A stretch of DNA of 64,000 nucleotides from positions 762,904,673 to 762,968,672 of the forward strand of contig NC_081408.1 in NCBI RefSeq assembly GCF_030272615.1, in the 5' to 3' direction. Positions 10,515 through 21,582 of this stretch are shown here, piece after piece (positions within the stretch are counted from its first letter, which is position 1; every line of letters begins with the position of its first letter). The translations under genes and the position numbers were made by a program. Under the pieces are notes generated by a model. That model had not been told where the DNA came from. It ran no database searches and saw nothing but the letters and a program-made list of their open reading frames with translations. This DNA is from Cryptomeria japonica (taxonomy: Eukaryota; Streptophyta; Pinopsida; Cupressales; Cupressaceae).

Positions 10515-11266
10515 CTTTATCCTTAGGAGGGAGAGCATCACTACATATTTTTAAATCATCATTTTGCCTCAAAATGTGTTCAATAGGATGTTTAGGGGAG
10601 AGAGAATTAAGGAGATTGATTATGATTTCATGCTTTTTCTAAGGCATCTTCGGGGCAATGAGAAGCATCTCTCATTAATGCATCATCTCTAGCAGGAATT
10701 TTGTTGAAGTCAAAAGAGGAAATGCCATCACTAGGAAAAGTAGGGACAATACCATCTTCTTGCACAAAATGATCCTCATGAGGGGAGTATTCTTTAGGAG
10801 GGAGATGAACATATTTCTCCAAAGATTCATGCTTAGGAAGGAGATCTTTGAAATAAGTGCTCATAACCTCTTGTTCCACTAACATGCCCCCATTGGTAAG
10901 ACCAAATTTAGGAGAAGATAAGTCAATGTCCATCAATACCTTTTCACTTAGAGAGGAATCATGTAAAGAAGGTAAAGTAACACTAAGAAAGGTATTTATG
11001 ATATCATCCTCTTCCTCTAAGATAGCTAGATGAGAAGGGCACATTTTAGAAGAATTGTAAAGATCACTCTTCAAATCTTCATCCTTAGAGCATGGGAGAA
11101 TTTTGAAGGAGTTGGTAACAACTCTTTTAGGCACTAAAATTTTGGCATAGATAGGAGGAGGTTATTTAAGAGATGGAAAAGTTGAAGCAAGGGAAGCTAA
11201 CCCATTATCACATTTATGAAATGAATGCATCATTGACAACAATTTTCCTCTTTCAAATGATAACAT
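10515..11266 (-). pseudogene. Gypsy-1 repetitive ORF, N-terminal half
   Basis: Starts at ATG 11266 (MLSFERGKLLSMMHSF) and reads to the L1 insertion, with a TAA near 11175 and a frame change near 10630. Like the C-terminal half it is Ser-, Pro- and Asp-rich with repeat-like blocks (GGMLVEQEVMSTYFKDL, EDHFVQEDGIVPTF) matching the VQE-type blocks at 2400-2820. No Gag fold or zinc knuckle is visible. It stands where Gag should be in a Gypsy element. It may be a highly diverged Gag or a replacement; I cannot tell which. Confidence 0.65.
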
Positions 11267-13100
11267 ATGCAAAATAGAAGGAAATGTTCAATATTAACGA
11301 ATGAAAGCACTCTAAATTTTGATTTAGAAAATGAAATTTATGAGTGAAATGTGTTCCTAAATCAGATCTGAAATTAACGATCCAAATTAAGCTATCCACA
11401 AGTTCAATTTTGAATTGAAAAATTAGTGTTTTAACAAAATTGACCTCTAATTTTTTTTAAATTTGCAAGAAATTGAAACATGTAAATGTAAATCTGAATT
11501 TGAAATAGAAAAAGCACTCAGATATGAGAACATAAATCACAATTAAAGAAGATTGGATTCACTTCAATTTCACCAAAATGTGGAGGGGGAAAAGCGAGAC
11601 AGGGTGACTAGGACCTAATCCCACTTTTGCCAACACATTAGGAATACGAAAGAGCCTAGGGAGATAGCTCACTTTGGCTACTTCTTGCAAGAAAGAGTGA
11701 GCCAAGGATTATCTCTTATGGTTTCTATTCCTCTTATTTTATATGAAGAGAAGATGTGAAAAATATGGTGTGATTGATCAACTAGACTAGGAGATGAACA
11801 ATGAAGCATATATGAACTGAAATTGCTGAAACTTGCAGAACTAAAACTAAGATATTGAAAGTAGAGAAGGGGGAGGAATTTGAATGTGTACCTAGTGTTA
11901 AAAAATGAGCCAAATTGACCTAGGTAGGGATGCCATGCTGCGGTCCTATTTTGTCTGATAGAAAGATGCAACTAAAGGCCTACAAATTTGATGTTCTGAG
12001 CTTCCACCCTGCCAAATTTCACTTGAAACTAGGAGGACTAGGGTGCCCAAAGAGGAACAGGGTGCCCAAAGAGGAACAGGGTGCCCAGGGAGGATGAGGA
12101 TGCCCAGGGAGGACCAGGGTGCATAGGGAAGAACACGACATAGGACCAGGGCGCCATGCCCCTATCCCAGTGATTTCTCCTCAAATTTGATCTTTGGGAC
12201 TGTGTCTGTGTGCTCCACCAGACCTCAAATTTGCAGTGACGATCGGATCTTGTACCTGCACCTGTAATTGAAAATAGGGTTTTGGGTGGCTATATAGGGT
12301 TTTGCCTTATTCACACCCTTGTTTTGGTGATTTCCACCTCAACAAATAGTTGATTTGTATAGTAAAATAGTGTGTGCAGGAATCTTGTGTGTGTGCAAGA
12401 CCCTAAAATGATGAATGCAAACAATCTAGAGTAACCCTATGCCTTAAAGAATAAACCCTAAACGCTTGTAATTGACAAAGTAAATGCTCTAAATCAATGG
12501 TGCTAGATGATCTAAAGCATAAATGTAAACCTGCAAATTGATGTAATTAAGCTCATACAAAGACATGAAAACAACATGAAATCATACCCAACCCCAAGGG
12601 AGGGATACAAGCCAATCGTCAATCGGTGATCTCCTATTATTCTTCAATGTCTTCAAGGCTCCTAATTTATGATGAATACTTGATAGATGTTGTTTAAGAC
12701 TCCACATAAGCTTCTCTTTCACTACATAGAAGGCTCCTTGTGATCGCTAGAAGGCTTCACCAAAAACTCTTCCTTAGATTCTATCCCTTCAAATGAAGAA
12801 AGAGAGCTCTTATGTATGAAACCCTAGATCTTAATTTAATCTTTAGGCCGACCTAGGATTTGAATTTCCCACCAATTTCTTGAGGTTAAGCATTATAATG
12901 TCATAGAATTATGCTCCTGAAATTTCAAGAAAAATGTCAAGGACTGGGTGCAACTTGTACCCGATCCAACAAACTTTTCACCAAATTTTCAAGGCCGTTA
13001 GATATGATGATATTAGAGCGAAGCCAAAAGTTACAACTGATTTTCAAGATGTTTTGATATGCGAAATCGGGCATTAAAGGTCGAAATAAGACATAATTAA
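11267..13100 (-). other. Probable leader and LTR region of Gypsy-1, ends unresolved
   Basis: Non-coding, AT-rich and without a credible ORF. It lies directly upstream of the Gypsy-1 ORF and includes a 19-bp minisatellite. Stretches such as CTTCAAGGCTCC and ATGAAACCCTAGATC resemble LTR promoter and U5 regions elsewhere in the window. No TG...CA termini, no PBS and no second LTR copy could be aligned by eye. Confidence 0.4.
12040..12134. repeat. 19-bp minisatellite, five copies
   Basis: Units begin at 12040, 12059, 12078, 12097 and 12116. The consensus is AGGGTGCCCAAAGAGGAAC; the third and fourth units carry AGGGAGGA and the fifth is the most diverged. GC content is well above the surroundings. 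It lies in the presumed leader or LTR of Gypsy-1. Confidence 0.85.
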
Positions 13101-13172
13101 GGTTTATGATTTAATGATTCATTGGAGGAATAAAATAAAAAGGGGCACACTAAGTCGGGTGCTAAACTAAGC

Positions 13173-13210
13173 GTAAAATTGTACCACCCTAGCAAGGGTG
13201 TACAATTTAC
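13173..13210. repeat. Hairpin-forming inverted repeat
   Basis: The left arm 13173-13190 (GTAAAATTGTACCACCCT) and right arm 13195-13210 (AGGGTGTACAATTTAC) pair with two single-base bulges around the loop AGCA. It sits immediately in front of the first recognisable PMD sequence. Confidence 0.8.
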
Positions 13211-13790
13211 AACGTTACAGCTGCAGGATACACATTGCTTCAGATTTGGGCTTGGGAGCATATAGCTATTATGCACTCCATTGTTCAAAGATCTTGACCA
13301 GTTGGGTACCCCTATCTTTAAATGTATAGACATACGGCTTCTCATCCTATGCTCGAGAAGCTAGAGTATTGGAGGTGTGTATTAGATGACATGGATGTAG
13401 TGGTCTAGCACCCGTACTTGGATTGTGAACCATAGCCTGAGGATGCCACAGAGGTTCCAATTTTTTTACAGAGAAGATATCTAATTGGGTGGACGTCCTA
13501 TGTGCTACAAAGATTCCTCTTGTCCTAAGAATATCGACAGTTTGGTCGGCTACAACTGATGCCATAAGGGACAACCTTGTACACAAGAGTGTACAAGGAG
13601 AGAGCAGAGTGGGGGCCACCATTATATTATGCCATAGCTCATGCAGAGTTCCATTATCTTCCTTTTGTTGTTTGGGATATGAGGTCGATAGTGATTGATG
13701 CGGGCATGCACTAGGATTATGCCCTATATTTGATGAGCCATCTCTTCCCTTGATTGACAGGGCTAGGAGAGTCAGTAACACCACTAGAGG
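13190..13790 (+). pseudogene. Plant mobile domain (PMD, MAIN/MAIL-like) pseudogene
   Basis: The plus strand keeps the landmarks of the aminotransferase-like plant mobile domain in order: GYTLLQIWAWEHI (about 13225), then LEYWRCVLDDMDVVV followed by HPYLD (about 13370-13425), then RRYLIGWTSYVLQRF (about 13470), EYRQFGRLQLMP (about 13530) and, in another frame, WGPPLYYAIAHAEFHYLPF (about 13610-13670). At least five in-frame stops and one frameshift break it. PMD proteins occur both as host silencing or meristem factors (MAIN, MAIL1) and inside transposons, so this may be a host-derived or a transposon-captured copy. There are no introns to judge by. It is the only non-retroelement protein remnant in the window, and Copia-1 interrupts its 3' part. 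Confidence 0.75.
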
Positions 13791-14686
13791 AGGTAGATGA
13801 TGATGGTGATGATGGTGGCGATGGAGGATGACGAGGGGGCTGATGGAGCCAAGGTGTGGATAGAGGGAGGAGAGGTTGAGGAGGAGATCAGGGAGTAGGC
13901 CAAGGCCAAGGACAGTTGGGGCGAGGTGGGGATGGTAATGGGGGTGATGGTGGAGATAGGAGGGGAGAGGATCAAGTGGCCAGTGGGTGAGGGGTAGGGG
14001 TGGTGGTTGGTGACAGATGATAGGTCAAGGAGGGCTGATACATCTAGAGGCCATAGTAGCAATTGGAGGTGGGGATGAGGAGAGTTCTAATAATGGATCT
14101 GATGAGGAGATGGAGTTGGAGGAGTTGGGTGGTGAGAGGGTAGGATTGGGCGGCATGGGATTTGACGAGGAGGAGGAGGATGTCCAACCTTTGGTATGAT
14201 GAAGGAGGATAGATATGCCTTGTCGTCCCTAGGATAGGCAAGCTCCTCATAGGTACCTATAACACATGTCCCGCAGGCACCACGACCTCCCTCAGTTTGG
14301 ATTATAGTGCCCTCACACCAGCATCAGGCACATATAGTAGGGTTACAGTCCTTAGTGCAGAGCCTTCAAACTCAGCTAGTACAGGCATAAGGATAGATCA
14401 CGCGATTGCAGGCACAAGTGGCACAGTTGACAACTAAGAGGGAGACAAAGATAGAGCGATGAGGCCACACAGAGGAGATGGTGCAGACATTATAGTAGGT
14501 AGCCGCATAGGGTGTCACAGGGGATACCGTTAGGAGTCTCATCGATCAGACAGAGTAGGCTGCATAGTATAGGACTCTGTACTTTTAGGTTGTTCCCCCA
14601 GATTGACATGCCGCTAGATATGCTGCCAGTTCTCAACGCGGGTGCTCCTAGAGATGAGGAGGTAGCAAGGGTGTGATGGGTCCTAA
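13791..14686 (+). other. Low-complexity 3' part of the PMD locus, left of Copia-1
   Basis: G-rich, Gly/Asp/Glu-coding sequence (runs of GATGGTGATGATGG, GAGGAGGAGGAGG), of the kind often found behind the PMD core. It contains stops in all frames and no further domain. It probably resumes at 23401-23560 on the other side of the Copia. Confidence 0.5.
14682..14686. repeat. Target-site duplication CCTAA (left) of Copia-1
   Basis: CCTAA directly precedes the 5' LTR; CCTAG at 23401-23405 directly follows the 3' LTR, one mismatch in five. Confidence 0.7.
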
Positions 14687-16283
14687 TGTTGGCAATTTGG
14701 CATTAAGTTGTCATTGATGTCAATCGGTTTGGAAAGATTAAGAAGTGGTGATCGATATGATGGCAATACACATGAGAGTGAGCAGACAAAAGGAAGGATA
14801 CCGGTACACCTGACTTGGGCCATCTACTGGTAAAGAAGGCTTACTGGTAAGGCATAAATTGGGATGAAGATTGGTTATGTATTATGAAGGGACAACAACT
14901 GGTGAACAAAACAAAAAGGATGGTTGATGGTCATATCGGTAACATAGTGTAAGCCGATAGTCAACCTATGTCAACTAAGTATGTCAAATCGACATAGGAA
15001 TTCAAGCAAAGGAGGATGTTGGCAAGCATGACAACTGGATGCCAGGTGGAGGTATTGCATAGGTCAGTGGAGTGTGCATCGATATAACAAATTTGCACAC
15101 ACATCAACTTTGATGAGGAATCTGTAAGTCACGGAGGATGCTAGAAGATTGCAGCTTGAGGAAGGGAAGCTGGAAAAGAAATTGCACTGATCTTGCAAGA
15201 AGATTTGATCTTTGTACCTACTAGGTGAAGGAAACAACAAAGCCATTAATGGAGAGTGACAAAAAAATATAGAAAAGCGTGGTGCAGACCTCCAAATTTA
15301 GAAAACGCACATTGGAATGCGAAGTTCAGTTGTTGATTGATCATTGTCATAAATACCATATCCCTGAAAAGTAGATCGAATCAAAAGAGGATTTGGATTG
15401 AGCTGGAAAAGGAAAACCTAGCACGACAATGTTTCAATACATTCTTGGCGGGAATCCATGTTGATAAATATACAAGCTCGAAACAAAAGAAATTGATGCT
15501 TGTAGAAGAAGAGGGAGAGTGAAGAGAGCTGAAGTGCAGAAAAGGATCATTCTACCTTAGAATTTATTCTAAGAAATTTTCAGAGTAAGTGAGAAAGCAA
15601 ACCGGTGAGAGGGTTTAACCGCCAGTGATTGAGTACTGGTATAACTGTAGCAGGTCCAACAGTTAAGCAAACCGGTGAGGTGTGTTAGAGAAAGACAACA
15701 TCCAAGTGTGACACAGTAAGTGGTGAGACTGTGAGAGAGAGAGAAAGAGAGAAGAGAGGCCAAGAATCAGAGAGAGAAACCTCACAACCGGTAGTGTGAG
15801 ATCTAGTAAAGTAAAGAAGACTGCTAATTGACAGAGACCTATTTGTTCAAGAGTTGCAGAATTCATTTGCAACAAGAAGTCATAATTGTATCTAAATTGT
15901 ATTTAAACATACGTCACCAAGTTGGAGCTTGGTGCAAGGGTTGGTGCTCCTTGGGTTTGTGCCCTAAATCAGTAAGGGGTGGTGCTCCTTGGGTTGGTTC
16001 CCTAAATCTTTGTAATTCAGTGTTTCACTTGTGAGGCTGGATTGGAGCAGTAGTCTCTAGCGACATTTCTCACTGAGGTTTTTCCCATATTGGGTTTTCC
16101 TCGTACATCTGGTGTTGTGGAGTGCACTTGTGTGATTTCCCCTTTTTTGGTCTCCTCATTTTCTTTACTAGTTTGATTAGTTAGTCCTTAAGATAGCAAA
16201 TGGTATTCTGAAGTTGCCTCAAAAGAGAAAAAGTTTAGGAACCACTGATTCACCCCCCTCTCAGTGGTACTCTGTGTTTGACA
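14687..16283 (+). repeat. Copia-1 5' LTR
   Basis: Bounded by TGTTGG...GACA and clearly homologous to 21786-23400 along its length. Differences by eye: it has two tandem copies of a 38-bp GGTGCTCC unit (15936-16008) where the 3' LTR has one, and only a short GA run (15727-15757) where the 3' LTR has a long GT/GA microsatellite. It should contain the element promoter, but I could not pick a convincing TATA box. Confidence 0.95.
15936..16008 (+). repeat. 38-bp tandem duplication in LTR (GGTGCTCC...GTGCCCTAAATC)
   Basis: Units at about 15936-15973 and 15974-16008, each with GGTGCTCCTTGGGTT followed by a GTGCCC or GTTCCC block. A single unit is in the 3' LTR at 23091-23123. Related units exist in Copia-2 (40351-40407) and Copia-3 (52981-53051). 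Confidence 0.85.
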
Positions 16284-16285
16284 AT

Positions 16286-16297
16286 TGGTATCAGAGC
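16286..16297 (+). promoter_or_regulatory. Copia-1 primer binding site
   Basis: TGGTATCAGAGC, the standard Copia PBS complementary to the 3' end of plant initiator Met-tRNA, two bases after the LTR end. Confidence 0.95.
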
Positions 16298-16349
16298 CTA
16301 GGTTCTTGGTTATTTATAAAACTTGGGTAGATTATGGACTTATAACACA

Positions 16350-18414
16350 ATGGCAAGAAATGAGTTTGCTTCCTCAAAAGCCACCGTGTTTGATGGATCC
16401 AACTATGCCATTTGGAGCAGAAGAATAGAGACCTATATTTCCTCCCTTGGTTTTGATGTGTGGATGTCTGTCAAGAATGGGTATGTTGTCCCTAGTGTTC
16501 CTCCCACTGATCCTGATGCCAACAAGGAGTATGAGAACAATACAAAGGCCAAACATGCTATCTTGAGCGGGTTGTCTGATAATGAGTTTTTCAAAGTCAT
16601 GCACTGTGCATCAACCAAGGAGACTTGGGATAAATTGCAGAGGTTGTTTGAAGGAGATGCAAAAGTCAAGGAGGCCAATCTGCAAGCACTAAGGGGTCAA
16701 CTTGAAGGCATCGAGATGAAGGATGATGAAAATATTGCAGACTACCTTCACAGATTTGATGAAACTATGAACACCATCAAAGGGCTTGGAGAAGACATTG
16801 TATATGAGATCCTTATCAAGAAGGTGCTTAGGTCTCTTACACCTAAGTATGATACAAAGGTGTCTACCATAGAATAAGCCAAGGATCTAAAGATCTTTAC
16901 AATGGATGAGCTATTTGGCTCACTAACAACCTATGAGATGAGAACAATTGGTGATGCTTCCTTAAGGAAAGAGACAACGTTCAACACCTCCAAAAAGGAC
17001 AAAGAAGTGGTTGCTCATAAAGGATCAAGTGAAGACTCTGATACAGAGGTAGAAAAATTTGTTAGAAATCTTAAAAGAGGATATGGAAATTACAAAGGAA
17101 AGCTACCACTCAAATGTTTCAATTGTGGCAAGGTTGGACACTTTGCTGTAATATGTCCTTACAATGAAACTGATGGAGATGAGTCAAGAAAGTTTAGCAA
17201 ATTTGCTGGCAAAGACAAAGAAAAAAATGTCTATCAACAATGAAGAAGAGGCTATCGAAAGAAGAAAAACCTCTATACTATTGAGGATGATACTACAGAT
17301 GAAGAAAGTGCATTAGAATATGATTGCCATGAGAATGACAGAAAAGTTAATCTCTTTATGGGACTTGATGAACCGGTCGGTAAAGATGAGGAAGAAGAGG
17401 ATATTGAGGTTGAAGTGGATTTAGAAGGAGATCTTATAAGTTCTCTTGAGGAATTGAGTAAAAAAAGAAGAGAACTCAAGAAGGTCAAGCATGCTGTAAT
17501 AGATGAGAAAGGTCTCTTGAAACAATCCCTGGATGAGTCCAGACAAGTTATTTTTGACTTGAAACTGCATCTGGAAGAAACCAAGAGGATATGTGAAGTT
17601 ACATCCTCTAATCTGATGAAGAAGGAAAAGGAGCATCAAGATCCTGAAGCAGAAATAGTGAAGCTCAGAAAGGATCTTGAAAAAAGAAAGGAAGAAATAA
17701 AAGTAAGAAGCAAATATGAAGGCAACATCGAAGCCTTAGACAAGATGCTGAGCAAACATAAGAAATCCAAAGATACCAGTGGCTTAGGCTTTGAAGAAGG
17801 TCAAATCTCAAACAAAAAAGACACATCTGATTAAGAAATAAAGTTCACCTCTTCAAATGAAGGTGAAGTAAAGAAGACATTCACTGTAAGCAAGGATACC
17901 GACAAAAAGACATGTAGATGCCGTTGGAAATCGCCATAAAAATTAGAATACACAAGCAATGAACCAGAGGCCACACTCATTGTATCGACATGCAGATCCA
18001 AGGAGAAATGCAAGAATTGACCATGAAGGATTCACCAGAGTCAACAACATGAAAAGAAGACCCTCGATGAGGCAATCCTTTGCAGGATCAAGGCAACCGA
18101 ACCGGTATGTTCCTAACTTTCATGGTTACCGTTACCGGTGTAACAAATTTTGGCATAGAATAGCTGATTGTAGATTAATCAATAAGCCCTCTATGAGTTA
18201 TGAAAGCAGAAATCAATTTAATGCACTTGGGGACATGAATGTTGTATCTTATCAGTGCAATGGATATGGTCATAGGAGTTTTGAATGTAGGAAGAATAAA
18301 CAGGCGTCCTATAATAATTTTAAAGATTTATCTTTGAATGAAAATGTGAAATGCTATAACTATCAAGGTTTTGGACATATGGAAAAGTTTTGTAAAAATA
18401 GAAAGATCAAGTAG
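16350..18414 (+). pseudogene. Copia-1 Gag with coiled coil and four zinc knuckles
   Basis: ATG at 16350 (MARNEFASSKATVFDG). The N-terminal Copia-type Gag region (FDGSNYAIWSRRIETYI, LSGLSDNEFFKVMHC, ENIADYLHRFDETM) runs to a TAA at 16875. The frame continues through the knuckle CFNCGKVGHFAVIC (about 17117-17158), a TGA near 17241 and a Lys/Glu-rich predicted coiled coil (about 17440-17760) to a stop at 17832. Further knuckle-like motifs lie at about 18137 (YRCNKFWHRIADC), 18254 (YQCNGYGHRSFEC) and 18350 (CYNYQGFGHMEKFC); only the first knuckle keeps all four metal ligands. Gag would form the virus-like particle and bind RNA. Three or more breaks make it non-functional. Copia-3 has the same layout. 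Confidence 0.9.
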
Positions 18415-19950
18415 AAGAAGACAAATCCTGAGCAAGAATTGGTAGTTGAACCTGAGCATAAAATAGCAGCTGAGAAGCAAAAGGATATCAAACCGGTATG
18501 GGTTGAGAAAGAAAAAGAAAAGGCAGAATCAAGTCTGATAGTGCAGACTACCTTACATGTTGAAAGGAAAAATTTATGGGTTGTAGATAGTGGTTTCTCC
18601 AACCACATGACTGGTGACAAAAAATAAATTCATTAAACTTGAAGACTGGAATGGTGGTTCAGTAAGATTTGGAGACAACTCATCCATCAAAATAAAGGGA
18701 AAAGGTACTTTAAGTATTGATGGAAAATTGAAGGCACATGATGTATATTATGTGGAAGGCCTGAAGCACAATCTTCTGAGTGCGAGTCAAATGTGTGACA
18801 AAGGTTATAAATTCACCTTTGACACAATCAGTTGCCAGACAAAGAAAGACAATACCGGTCAGGTTGTGGTAGAAGGAAAGAGAACATATGGTAATGTTTA
18901 TAATCTGAAGGAATATTATGAGTCCCAGTGCATGTTAGGACAAGTTGATGTAAGTTGGCTATGGGACCAATGATTAGGCCACATAAAATTTAATAGCTTA
19001 GTTGCAATGAGTAGAAAGGGGTGTGTTAGGAATATTCCACCCATCATCAAACTAGTAAGCACATTTTGTGATGAATGTGTGAAAGGAAAGAAAACTAAAG
19101 TGAGTTTCAAGACAAAAGAGTAAAACACCTCCAAACACTTGAGATTGTGCATACAGATCTATGTGGTCCAACTAGGACAAGAGCTCTTGTTAGTGAAAGA
19201 TATTTTATGCTCTTTATTGATGACTACTCAAGAATGACTTGGGTCACCTTCCTGCAAGATAAGTCACAAGCATTTGACAGATTTAAGATCTTTAGGAAGA
19301 TGGTGGAGAAAGAAAGTGGGTGCAAGCTAAAATGTCTAAGATCAGACCAGGGTTTAGAGTTCACATCAAAAAAAATTTTGGAGATTATTATGAGAAACAT
19401 GGAATTAGAAGGCAATACTTAGCCCCTAGGACACCACAACAAAATGGTGTGGTAGAAAGAAAGAATAGGACAATATATGAGATGGCCAGAACCATGTTGA
19501 ATGAGCCCAGTTTGCTAGACACATATTGGAAGGAAGTTGTTCATACTCCTACATATACTTTGAACCGAGTTCAACTATGAACAAACAACAGAATGACACC
19601 TTATGAGTTATGGTATGACCGGAAGCCATTAGTCAAATACTTCAAAGTATTTGGAAGGAAGTGCTTTATCAAAAGGGATATGGATGGTCTAGGTAGTTTT
19701 GACTCCAGGAGTGATGAAGGAATCTTCCTTGATTACTCATCTAATATCAAGGCCTACAAATGCTACAACAAAAGACTAAGAAGAGTCATTGAGAGTGTCC
19801 ATGTAAAAGTTGATGAGGATATGCACAAAGGAAGTCAACCACAGGTTAATTGGTATGATAATTCTAGTGAGGAAGGTAATGAAGCTCAGTCAAACAATGA
19901 ACCAAAAGAAGTATCTAAGAAGACTCCCAACCGGTATGTGTAGTTGAATC
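18415..19950 (+). pseudogene. Copia-1 protease and integrase
   Basis: The protease active site WVVDSGFSNHMTG is at about 18577-18615 (Asp intact, Phe where Cys is usual), then a frameshift near 18625 and VRFGDNSSIKIKGKGTL, DVYYVEGLKHNLLSAS. GAG-pre-integrase zinc region: LGH (18975; the preceding Arg codon is TGA) and CDEC (about 19070). Integrase core: HTDLCGP (first Asp, about 19150), RSDQGLEFTS (second Asp, about 19340), then a frameshift near 19375 and PQQNGVVERKNRTI (Glu, about 19440), so the DDE triad can still be read across two frames. A further stop lies at about 19577. The C-terminal part (PYELWYDRKPLVKYFKVFG) is typical of Copia. It would cleave the polyprotein and insert the cDNA. 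Confidence 0.9.
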
Positions 19951-21562
19951 ATCCGAAAGAGAAAATTCTGGGAAATAAGAGTGATGGTGTGAAAACTAGA
20001 AGAAGACTTGCCCAGAATAATGAACAAGTCAACTTCTACCCCATGACTGAAGTAGAACCTAAAACACTCAATGAGGCCAACAAAAGACAAGAATGGATGG
20101 ATGCCATGGAAGAAGAACTGCAACAGATTGAGTAGAACAAGACTTGGGAATTAGTCCCTAGACCGAAAGACAAGAACATTATTGCCACTAAATGGGTCTA
20201 CCAGAATAATATGAATGAAGAAGGTAACATTGTTAAGCATAAAGCTAGACTAATGTGCAAAGGATACTCTTAGGTAGAGGGAATTGACTTTGAAGCAATT
20301 AGAATGTTTCTACCCTTCTCTACCTGTAAGGGTTATAAAGTATATGAAATGGATGTAAAATCTGCCTTCCTAAATGGAAATTTAGAAGAAGAAGTATACA
20401 TGGAGCAACCAGAAGGGTTTCTACTGCATGATGATGAAACATTTGTGTGCTGATTGAAGAAGGCCCTCTATGGTCTAAAGCAAGCTCCTAGAGTATGGTA
20501 CTCAAGATTAGATCAATACCTGAAGGAGAAAGGATTCAAAAAGAGGAGTGTTGACAACAATTTGTACATAAAGAAAGATGGAAACCACATGATCATTATG
20601 GTTGTGTATATAGATGAGATTATCTTTGGAGGCAATAAGGATTCTCTCTGCAAAGATTTTGCTTATTAGATGCAGTCAAAATTTGAGATGTCAATGCTTG
20701 GTGAATTGACATACTTCCTTGGTTTGCATATATTACAACAAGATAAGGGATCTTTATCTCACAAATCAAGTATGTAAAGGAAATGTTGAAGAAATTTCAA
20801 CTGGAGGATTGTAAACAGGTAAGTACCCCCATGGTAACAAGAAGCAAAATAAGCAAGACTGATGAATCACTGGTGGTGGATCAAACTTTGTACAGATCCA
20901 TGATAGGAAATCTATTGTATCTAACTACTTCTAGAGCATATATAGTATAGGCAGTATGTATGGTGGATAGATTCCAAGCTGCACCTAAGCAATCACATAT
21001 GAATGTTGTAAGCATAATCTTTAGGTACCTACAAGGGACACTCAGTTATGGATTGTGGTACCCCAAACAAGGAGAGTTCATCTTGGAAGAATACACTGAT
21101 GCTAATTGGGAAGGTTGCATTGATTATCGAAAGAGCACAAGTGGTGGTGCATTCTTTCTAGGTGACCGGTTGGTCTCATGGCATAGCAAGAAGCAGGATT
21201 TAGTCTCTCTATCAACTGCTAAAGCAGAATATATTGATGCTGCTACATGCCGTTCTCAAGTGCTTTGGATGAAGAAAAATCTCAAAGACATACAGGTGGA
21301 CATCACTGATCCTATTCTCATCCAGTGTGATAATTCAAGTGTGATCAACATAGCAAAGAATCCGGTAATGCATTCTAGAACAAAGCACATTGCTATCAAG
21401 TATCATTTTGTTAGAGAGAAAGTTGAAGGACAAGAGGTAAGAATGGAGTATGTCCCTACCAACGAACAAGTAGCAGACATCTTCACCAAACCATTGCCAG
21501 TAAGCACCTTTGAGTACCTAAGACACAAAATGGGAGTTGTGTCATCTGACTTATGCACTTGA
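19951..21562 (+). pseudogene. Copia-1 reverse transcriptase and RNase H
   Basis: RT motifs: WMDAMEEELQQIE (about 20095), ATKWVYQNN, KARLMCKGYS, then an apparent short deletion in GIDFEAIRMF, where related Copia-2 has [20 protein letters not shown]. Next come MDVKSAFLNGNLEEEVYMEQ (about 20350), LKKALYGLKQAPRVWYS (about 20455) and the catalytic box YIDEIIFG (about 20610), in which the second Asp of Y-x-D-D is Glu. RNase H: YTDANWEGCIDYRKSTSG (about 21090), AKAEYIDAA, and DNSSVINIAKNPVMHSRTKH (about 21330). Stops occur at about 20133, 20270, 20451 and 20667, with a frameshift near 20760. The changed catalytic box and the deletion alone would abolish polymerase activity. Confidence 0.9.
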
Positions 21563-21582
21563 GAAAGGAAGGATTTATATGG

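Larger units (their letters stand above)
1..13100 (-). mobile_element. Gypsy-1: Ty3/Gypsy LTR retrotransposon, left part outside window
   Basis: The minus strand reads, from right to left, an AT-rich leader, a long repetitive ORF starting at 11266 and a retroviral-type aspartic protease that runs off the left edge. The element is recognised by its protease region, whose Gypsy signatures (LNVCS, then [19 protein letters not shown]) match the better preserved Gypsy-2 at about 30.6 kb. Two later insertions interrupt it, a solo Copia-type LTR (535-1903) and a full-length L1 (2841-10500); removing both leaves one continuous frame. RT and integrase would lie left of position 1. The right limit is not resolved: 11267-13100 looks like leader plus LTR, but I could not find TG/CA ends or a clear primer site. 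Confidence 0.75.

Noticed and set aside
13347-14250. Minus-strand ORFs of 60-145 codons over the PMD region
   Set aside because: The plus strand carries the PMD motifs; the minus frames are Ser/Pro/Ile-rich shadows of GC-skewed sequence.
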